A DNA stretch of 10,039 nucleotides from Fidelibacterota bacterium (GTDB taxonomy: Bacteria; Fidelibacterota; UBA2242): NCBI GenBank assembly GCA_016936335.1, contig JAFGXZ010000333.1, positions 1 through 10,039 of the forward strand. The letters are read 5' to 3'. Below are positions 6,501-10,039 of the stretch, in pieces; the first letter of the stretch is position 1, and each line of letters opens with the position of its first letter. The translations under genes and the position numbers were made by a program. The notes beneath the pieces are model-generated. The model did not search any database, had not been told where the DNA came from, and worked only from the letters and a program-made list of their open reading frames with translations.

Positions 6501-7468
6501 GTTCTGTCAATATCCTGGCGCCAATGTGCTGGTGGGGTGAATCGCCTCCCAATTATTCTCAGTTTTACGGCAGTATCAGTGTACCGATCTATTTAGAAGG
6601 CCAGCCTGCATGGGAAGGGACAACGCAATCAGGTGGTTTAAGTAAATCGGTTAACCAGTTTTCAACAAATAATGAATCTCCACAGGAAAAGATCACCCGG
6701 TTGAAGAATACGATCAATTCGAACAGTCGGTCAAATGCAGCCGATACAGCGCTTGCAGAGTTATTCAGCATTCTACGAAGCGATTATAAAAAAAATCAAT
6801 ATTCTGAAAAGGATAATTTCTATGCATTTTGTGCAGATGTATTTGCCGATGCAGAAGATTGTCCTGCCGGTAAACGGGCTTTGCATTTTATGATTGTCTG
6901 GAAAATGTTGGAAAATAACCGGCAGGCGGCGATTGATCTTTCACAAATCGCTTTATGTATAATTGACGGACCAGATCGCGCCGGCGTCATGGGCAACCTG
7001 GTATACTTATATGCGAAAGATAATCAATTTGATAAAGCAACTGAATGTCTTGATGAATTTAAAAAACAGTACGCGATCCATGATAGTGAAATTGAATTTC
7101 TGACTGAGACTATCAAAGTTTATAAAGAGGTATATGAAGAGGAAAAACTCATTAATGTAGACAGTAGACCTCATGATGATGAAGAACAAAGCAGTGATGA
7201 GATTAAAGAGTTTACTCTTGGGCCTGCATGTCCAAATCCCTTCAATGCAACAACCATTATCCGGTATCAACTTCCTAAGGAAACCCATGTGAAAATTCTT
7301 GTGTATAATATCAACGGTCAATTAGTACAGACATTGGTTGATGAGCGACAGGCCGATGGACACTATGATATTCCTTGGAATGCGTCTTCATATTCTTCGG
7401 GAGTTTACCTCTATCGGATCATTGCAGGAAATTTTCAGAAAGTCAGAAAGATGTTGCTGGTAAAATAG
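3524..7468 (+). CDS. Gingipain-like C25 cysteine peptidase with beta-helix, TPR-like region and T9SS sorting domain
   Basis: This is a 1314-aa secreted multidomain protein. Residues 1-17 form a signal peptide. Residues 18-180 resemble a gingipain-type propeptide, with the PELPG and NLIIPSG segments common in these proteins. The caspase-like C25 catalytic region spans about 232-663, with the likely catalytic His496 in ISNHGAPH and Cys552 in TVACDVA; the order and spacing match the gingipain His/Cys dyad. An Ig-like domain covers about 665-737. A right-handed beta-helix covers about 745-1030 and ends with a CWWGE motif at 1002-1006. A helical TPR-like stretch covers 1053-1206, and an acidic linker leads to the T9SS sorting domain (about 1229-1314, CPNPFN motif, basic end KMLLVK). 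Known C25 enzymes cut proteins at the cell surface. Here the beta-helix may bind a polysaccharide substrate or matrix, which is inference. P1 specificity cannot be predicted. Base composition shifts sharply inside the gene near 6480. It is probably cotranscribed with the FG-GAP gene. Confidence 0.88.
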   Translation: MKKTLLIIICNLYLVLANVTHTVNFVQSDLRISKEGDYDRLSYSESMNFDKEGSPELPGISVNLIIPSGQSVSSIQINSNEKNKIDDTFDIYPTQLPIPTSLMSEKLEWIEQDPNIYLSSEIYPKNIVKVISEGYFDGSTRIVNLLISPIQYSPITGEVWFSEKITFTLNLTNSKSSAIQPNKRNQKNQRIYDNILNKLVDNKNDISKYQIRHNKGKTLDKINSVQTGSCPSWEYTVITSTDLRPYFEDLVSWKIRKGIDAGIVTVWDICDNYTDGDIVSGIDDVAGSIRQYLIDAYSNGTVWVLIGGDDTVVPVRYGASNNNTYNWDYIIPTDLYYAELNGDWNDDNDTYTDPDIYDDYVLPPILNNNPRYGEPTDDSPEFQPELFVGRVAVSTQAEIENWFEKLLLYCDNPNEGSYSYLSKALLIQEDQMQWQTWYPGSQSQSDALKDYYLDGFYTSTILEEDLGPCADPTYPTGSDVVDVIDEGWGFMCISNHGAPHCVTVSTGSDATHCYTWSPWLSLHDYYATNGSQSGINHFSETKKYYSIYTVACDVAAFDYFRCKRQEWGTIDGMIKTFMEAFIESENKGAVAFGGNTRYGWVSPSFSLEKYFFDYLFDGGTYLGEPYYKYGVAEAASKAAYSDTYLRYSHNYFGDPEMDVWICTPTEYSSVSVTDNTSSITVNAGVTGSNICVCSAEDGEDYYYLASNVSSYTFNTSVRPLYITVTKPGYIPYSAVIGGTFTSDETWFGNIHVLQTTANFINDATLTILPGTNVMLDGYFNLSFLDNARLIAEGTEDSPIVFTSATGTSSKSWKYLYIRTNNNVLRYCGVEYGDYGIFMNGYPSTGNVIEYCDIHDNDQGIRMENNDVDITDCDIYNNRHNIVTTSNTEINIEGTHIHDGERDGIYCSSADLINLYGCVIEDNGNGGTSTRNGIYSGYTDLINLGNSNYPSWHGYNTVRDNYSSEIYCYGTDYIYLYYNSIHDDSGYEVYNSGSSVNILAPMCWWGESPPNYSQFYGSISVPIYLEGQPAWEGTTQSGGLSKSVNQFSTNNESPQEKITRLKNTINSNSRSNAADTALAELFSILRSDYKKNQYSEKDNFYAFCADVFADAEDCPAGKRALHFMIVWKMLENNRQAAIDLSQIALCIIDGPDRAGVMGNLVYLYAKDNQFDKATECLDEFKKQYAIHDSEIEFLTETIKVYKEVYEEEKLINVDSRPHDDEEQSSDEIKEFTLGPACPNPFNATTIIRYQLPKETHVKILVYNINGQLVQTLVDERQADGHYDIPWNASSYSSGVYLYRIIAGNFQKVRKMLLVK

Positions 7469-7487
7469 GCGGGAATATTTTATCGTT

Positions 7488-7525
7488 TAATCGGAGCGCC
7501 CGGCAAATGCCGGGCGCTCCGATTA
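7488..7525. terminator. Strong 18-bp hairpin, probable terminator of the T9SS unit
   Basis: Bases 7488-7505 and 7508-7525 are perfect 18-bp complementary arms with a two-base AA spacer. The core is GC-rich (GGAGCGCCCGGC). It begins 20 bases after the C25 stop codon. The following bases, TTTCTGG, give only a short T run, so termination could be partial. The T-rich left flank would also give a run of A on the + strand transcript, so a bidirectional role is not clear. It separates the T9SS unit from the GAPDH promoter. Confidence 0.75.
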
Positions 7526-7608
7526 TTTCTGGATATAGTCATGAGATGTCTTGCTGAAGCGATGGATTTACTTGTAAAAGTGTCCTGAAAAACCTAAATT
7601 CGCTTCCG

Positions 7609-7637
7609 TTGACTCACGACGGAGTTACACTGAAAAT
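7609..7637 (+). promoter_or_regulatory. Likely sigma70-type promoter for the GAPDH-GH57 operon
   Basis: TTGACT (7609-7614, five of six consensus matches) and GAAAAT (7632-7637, four of six) are separated by the optimal 17 bases. The predicted start near 7644 gives a short leader of about 43 nt. It lies after the strong hairpin and directly before GAPDH, where a separate promoter is expected. Confidence 0.45.
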
Positions 7638-7672
7638 AGAGAATAATTGTACAAAGTGAAAAAACTAAACCA

Positions 7673-7679
7673 AAAGGAG
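7673..7679 (+). promoter_or_regulatory. Shine-Dalgarno site that fixes the GAPDH start
   Basis: AAAGGAG lies seven bases before the ATG at 7687. A TTG at 7681 in the same frame is only one base after it, and homologues begin at the ATKIAINGFGRIGR segment, so the ATG is chosen. Confidence 0.75.
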
Positions 7680-7686
7680 TTTGAAA

Positions 7687-8694
7687 ATGGCAACAAAAAT
7701 CGCTATTAATGGTTTTGGACGAATAGGAAGAGCTTTTATACGTGCATCAAAAGAGTTGGGTAAAAATTGGGAAATCGTGGCAATAAACGATTTGACCGAC
7801 GCTAAAACACTGGGCGCCTTACTGAAACACGATTCGGTTCACCGTAAATTTCCCGGAACTGTGGAAGTCGATGGTAATTCTATCGTTGTCGATGGTAAAA
7901 AGATTCCGGTATACGCCGAAAAAGACCCCGCCCAGCTGCCCTGGAAAGAACTGGGTGTGGACATTGTGATTGAAGCAACCGGTGTTTTCCGCAAACGCGC
8001 TCAGATCGCCGCACATCTCGCTGCCGGCGCAAAAAAAGTTGTCCTGACCGTACCGGCCAAGGACGAAATCGACGGAACGATTGTTCTGGGTGTAAATACC
8101 GCAGATTATAAAGGAACCGAGGAAATTGTGTCCAATGCTTCCTGTACTACCAACTGCGCTGCGCCTATGGCGAAAGTTATGGTTGACAATTGGGGAATTA
8201 AACAGGGTTTCCTGCTGACAATTCATGCCTATACAATGGATCAAAATCTGCTGGACGCCCCGCATAGCGATCTCAGGCGGGCCCGTGCGGCTGCAATGTC
8301 GGTAATTCCTACATCCACTGGTGCTGCAAAAGCGATTGGTAAAGTCATTCCCCAGGTAAAAGGCAAAATGGACGGTGTCGCATACCGGGTTCCGACTCCC
8401 GATGGTTCGCTGACAGAACTGGTTCTCGAACTGGAAAAACCGGCCACGGCCGAAGAGATTAATGCAGCGATGAAAAAGGCAGCTGACGGCCCGCTCAAAG
8501 GCATTATGCTGTATACTGAGGACGAATTTGTTTCCACCGATGTGATTGGCGAACCCTATTCCGTTACTTTTGATTCCAAGATGACCAAGGTTTTGGCCGA
8601 CGGTTTGGTCAAGGTTTCCGGATGGTATGATAATGAATATGGTTACACATGTCGTGTTGTTGATCTCGTTCAGTTGATGATCGATAAGATGTAA
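7687..8694 (+). CDS. gap: Glyceraldehyde-3-phosphate dehydrogenase, type I (EC 1.2.1.12)
   Basis: This 335-aa protein has the usual family length. The enzyme oxidises glyceraldehyde 3-phosphate with NAD+ and phosphate to 1,3-bisphosphoglycerate in the cytoplasm (glycolysis, reversible in gluconeogenesis). The Rossmann motif INGFGRIGR is at residues 7-15. Asp35 in INDLTD favours NAD+ over NADP+. The catalytic Cys153 lies in SNASCTTNC, with partner His180 in TIHAYT, followed by the DLRRARAAA segment (195-203) and the C-terminal WYDNEYGY motif (313-320). All key residues are intact. The gene has its own likely promoter and lacks a terminator after it; the GH57 gene starts 17 bases downstream, so the two are almost certainly cotranscribed. 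Composition is in line with the non-island part of the window, consistent with a core gene. Confidence 0.97.
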   Translation: MATKIAINGFGRIGRAFIRASKELGKNWEIVAINDLTDAKTLGALLKHDSVHRKFPGTVEVDGNSIVVDGKKIPVYAEKDPAQLPWKELGVDIVIEATGVFRKRAQIAAHLAAGAKKVVLTVPAKDEIDGTIVLGVNTADYKGTEEIVSNASCTTNCAAPMAKVMVDNWGIKQGFLLTIHAYTMDQNLLDAPHSDLRRARAAAMSVIPTSTGAAKAIGKVIPQVKGKMDGVAYRVPTPDGSLTELVLELEKPATAEEINAAMKKAADGPLKGIMLYTEDEFVSTDVIGEPYSVTFDSKMTKVLADGLVKVSGWYDNEYGYTCRVVDLVQLMIDKM

Positions 8695-8711
8695 GTGAGG
8701 CATTTGTCTAA

Positions 8712-10039
8712 TTGAAAACAGTAAATTTTATTTTTGGATTGCATAATCATCAGCCGGTAGGCAACTTTGACTTTGTTGTTGAGGATGCCTTCCGGCATAG
8801 TTATTTACCCTTTGTGGAAGTGGCCGATGAATTTCCGTCCATTGCCCTGACCTTTCATTTCAGCGGTTGCCTGCTGGAATGGTTGGAAAACCATCACCCG
8901 GAATATCTGGACCGGGTAGCCAGAATGGTAAAACGCGGAAACGTTGAAATTATCAGCGGTGGTTTTTTCGAACCGGTGCTGGCCGTTATTCCCGATGTGG
9001 ATAAAGTCGGTCAGATTAAAATGATGAATGACTATATTCTCCGGCGATTCGGATATGAGGCCAAAGGACTCTGGCTGACCGAACGGGTCTGGGAGCCGTC
9101 TCTGGCCAAGCCGATTGCCGAAGCCGGGATTAAGTATATTACCGTGGATGATTACCATTTTCTGGGAACTGGTAAAATGGAAAAGGATCTGACCGGTCAT
9201 TTTATTACCGAAGAACAGGGTTATGGTTTATCGATTTTTCCCATCAGTCAGAAATTGCGTTATGCAATTCCCTTTAAAGATCCCCAGGAAACCATCGACC
9301 ATTTGCGACAATATGTTACTGAGGATGCCAGTAATGCCATCGTGATGGCTGATGATGGTGAAAAATTCGGAGTCTGGCCCGGAACGTATACAACAGTATT
9401 CGAGCAAGGCTGGCTCCGGGATTTTCTGAAAACACTGGAAGAAAACAGTGACTGGCTAAAGACTCAAACCTTTGCAGATTACTATTCCGGGCATTCCCCA
9501 AAAGGCCGGATCTACCTGCCGACAGCCTCCTATTTTGAAATGAGTGAGTGGTCACTGCCCTGGGAGGCCAGTGAGAAATTTGATGATCTTGTAAAAGAAT
9601 TTGAAGGTCAGGAACGCAGTGACGAAGTTAAACCATTTATCAAAGGGGGTATCTGGCGCAATTTTCTGTTCAAATACGATGAGGCTAACTGGATTCAGAA
9701 AAAGATGCAGCATCTGTCCGACCGCTATCATGCAATCGAGGGTAAAAAAGTTACTCCGGCAGATAAAAACGATTTGCAAACCGCCCGCGATCATCTCTGG
9801 CGCAGCATGTGTAATTGCGCGTATTGGCACGGTATTTTCGGCGGCTTGTATCTGCCCCATCTACGGCATGCACTGTATGTGGAATTACTTAAATGCGAAC
9901 GGCTCCTGAATAAATTTGAAAAACGTCCGGGTTTCCATGTGGCAGAGTTGGATATTGATGTCGATGGTGACAAAGAACTGCTGATAAGTTCTGATGATAT
10001 TCTAACCGTATTTGCCCCGCATAGGGGCGCCATGATGAC
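8712..10039 (+). CDS. Glycoside hydrolase family 57 enzyme, probable 4-alpha-glucanotransferase (3' end outside window)
   Basis: The frame gives 442 residues before the window ends; relatives are about 650-700 aa, so roughly the last third is missing. The five GH57 motifs are present: HNHQP (11-15), GNVEIISGGFFEP (76-88), WLTERVWEP (121-129), MADDGEKFG (212-220) and LPTASYFEMSEW (269-280). Glu124 is the expected nucleophile and Asp214 the acid/base, matching Glu123 and Asp214 of the Thermococcus litoralis enzyme. A helical domain with CAYWHGIFGGLYLPHLR follows, typical of the glucanotransferase/amylase subgroup. The enzyme transfers or hydrolyses alpha-1,4-glucan; no signal peptide, so cytoplasmic glycogen or maltodextrin handling is likely. 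The start must be TTG at 8712, because a TAA immediately precedes it at 8709-8711 and no ATG lies near the HNHQP motif. A weak SD, GTGAGG (8695-8700), lies 11 bases upstream. Alpha-amylase activity is the main alternative. Confidence 0.93.
   Translation, partial: MKTVNFIFGLHNHQPVGNFDFVVEDAFRHSYLPFVEVADEFPSIALTFHFSGCLLEWLENHHPEYLDRVARMVKRGNVEIISGGFFEPVLAVIPDVDKVGQIKMMNDYILRRFGYEAKGLWLTERVWEPSLAKPIAEAGIKYITVDDYHFLGTGKMEKDLTGHFITEEQGYGLSIFPISQKLRYAIPFKDPQETIDHLRQYVTEDASNAIVMADDGEKFGVWPGTYTTVFEQGWLRDFLKTLEENSDWLKTQTFADYYSGHSPKGRIYLPTASYFEMSEWSLPWEASEKFDDLVKEFEGQERSDEVKPFIKGGIWRNFLFKYDEANWIQKKMQHLSDRYHAIEGKKVTPADKNDLQTARDHLWRSMCNCAYWHGIFGGLYLPHLRHALYVELLKCERLLNKFEKRPGFHVAELDIDVDGDKELLISSDDILTVFAPHRGAMM

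Noticed and set aside
7375..7557. A 60-codon plus-strand frame across the end of the C25 gene.
   Set aside because: It overlaps the sorting domain in another frame and reads through the strong hairpin; no SD is present.
7681..7686. TTG at 7681 as the start of GAPDH.
   Set aside because: It is one base after AAAGGAG, whereas ATG at 7687 has good spacing and matches the family N-terminus.
7819..8703. A 294-codon open frame on the minus strand opposite GAPDH.
   Set aside because: It is antisense to a fully intact, highly conserved gene; its translation is rich in Cys, His, Asn and Phe without recognisable motifs, as expected for a shadow frame.
8805..9860. Several minus-strand frames (8805-9200, 9316-9555, 9552-9860) under the GH57 gene.
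   Set aside because: The plus strand carries an uninterrupted GH57 protein with all five family motifs, so these frames are shadows.
1..10039. CRISPR arrays, tRNA or rRNA genes, insertion sequences.
   Set aside because: I saw no regularly spaced repeats, no cloverleaf-like sequence with TTCGAATC-type arms, and no transposase or integrase motifs.

Overview
The window looks like chromosomal DNA from a Gram-negative bacterium of the FCB superphylum, outside Bacteroidota proper (Calditrichota, KSB1, Marinimicrobia or Cloacimonadota-like). Two tandem genes encode large secreted proteins ending in type IX secretion (T9SS/Por) C-terminal sorting domains of the PNPFN type. Most genes also have clear Shine-Dalgarno (SD) sites, which true Bacteroidota mostly lack. 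The exact phylum cannot be settled from this window. All supported genes lie on the + strand.

Layout. Bases 1-273 are the end of a sensor histidine kinase. Bases 320-1366 encode a probable lipoprotein with a trypsin-like serine protease fold and an intact His/Asp/Ser triad. A gene-poor stretch (1367-1861) follows, with GC-rich dyads, a possible promoter with an inverted repeat around its -10 box, and a possible 29-codon leader ORF with a very strong SD. Bases 1862-3454 encode an FG-GAP beta-propeller protein with a T9SS tail. Bases 3524-7468 encode a 1314-aa multidomain protein: gingipain-like (C25) cysteine peptidase, Ig-like domain, right-handed beta-helix, TPR-like helices and T9SS tail. 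An 18-bp perfect hairpin closes this unit. Then come a sigma70-like promoter, type I GAPDH (7687-8694), and 17 bases later a GH57 4-alpha-glucanotransferase-type enzyme that starts at TTG and runs off the end.

How the genes fit together. The two T9SS genes form a probable cell-surface or secreted module: a calcium-binding propeller that may bind polymer or protein, and a surface protease with a beta-helix that may bind carbohydrate. The GAPDH-GH57 pair is a separate central carbon unit (glycolysis plus alpha-glucan handling). The kinase and lipoprotease may form a third unit.

The most notable sequence-level signal is compositional. The T9SS genes are very AT-rich (sampled 60-base lines 23-25% GC, some 32-35%), the flanking genes have lines at 53-55%, and the change back happens inside the C25 gene near 6480, at the end of the beta-helix. 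I saw no tRNA, rRNA, CRISPR array or insertion sequence.
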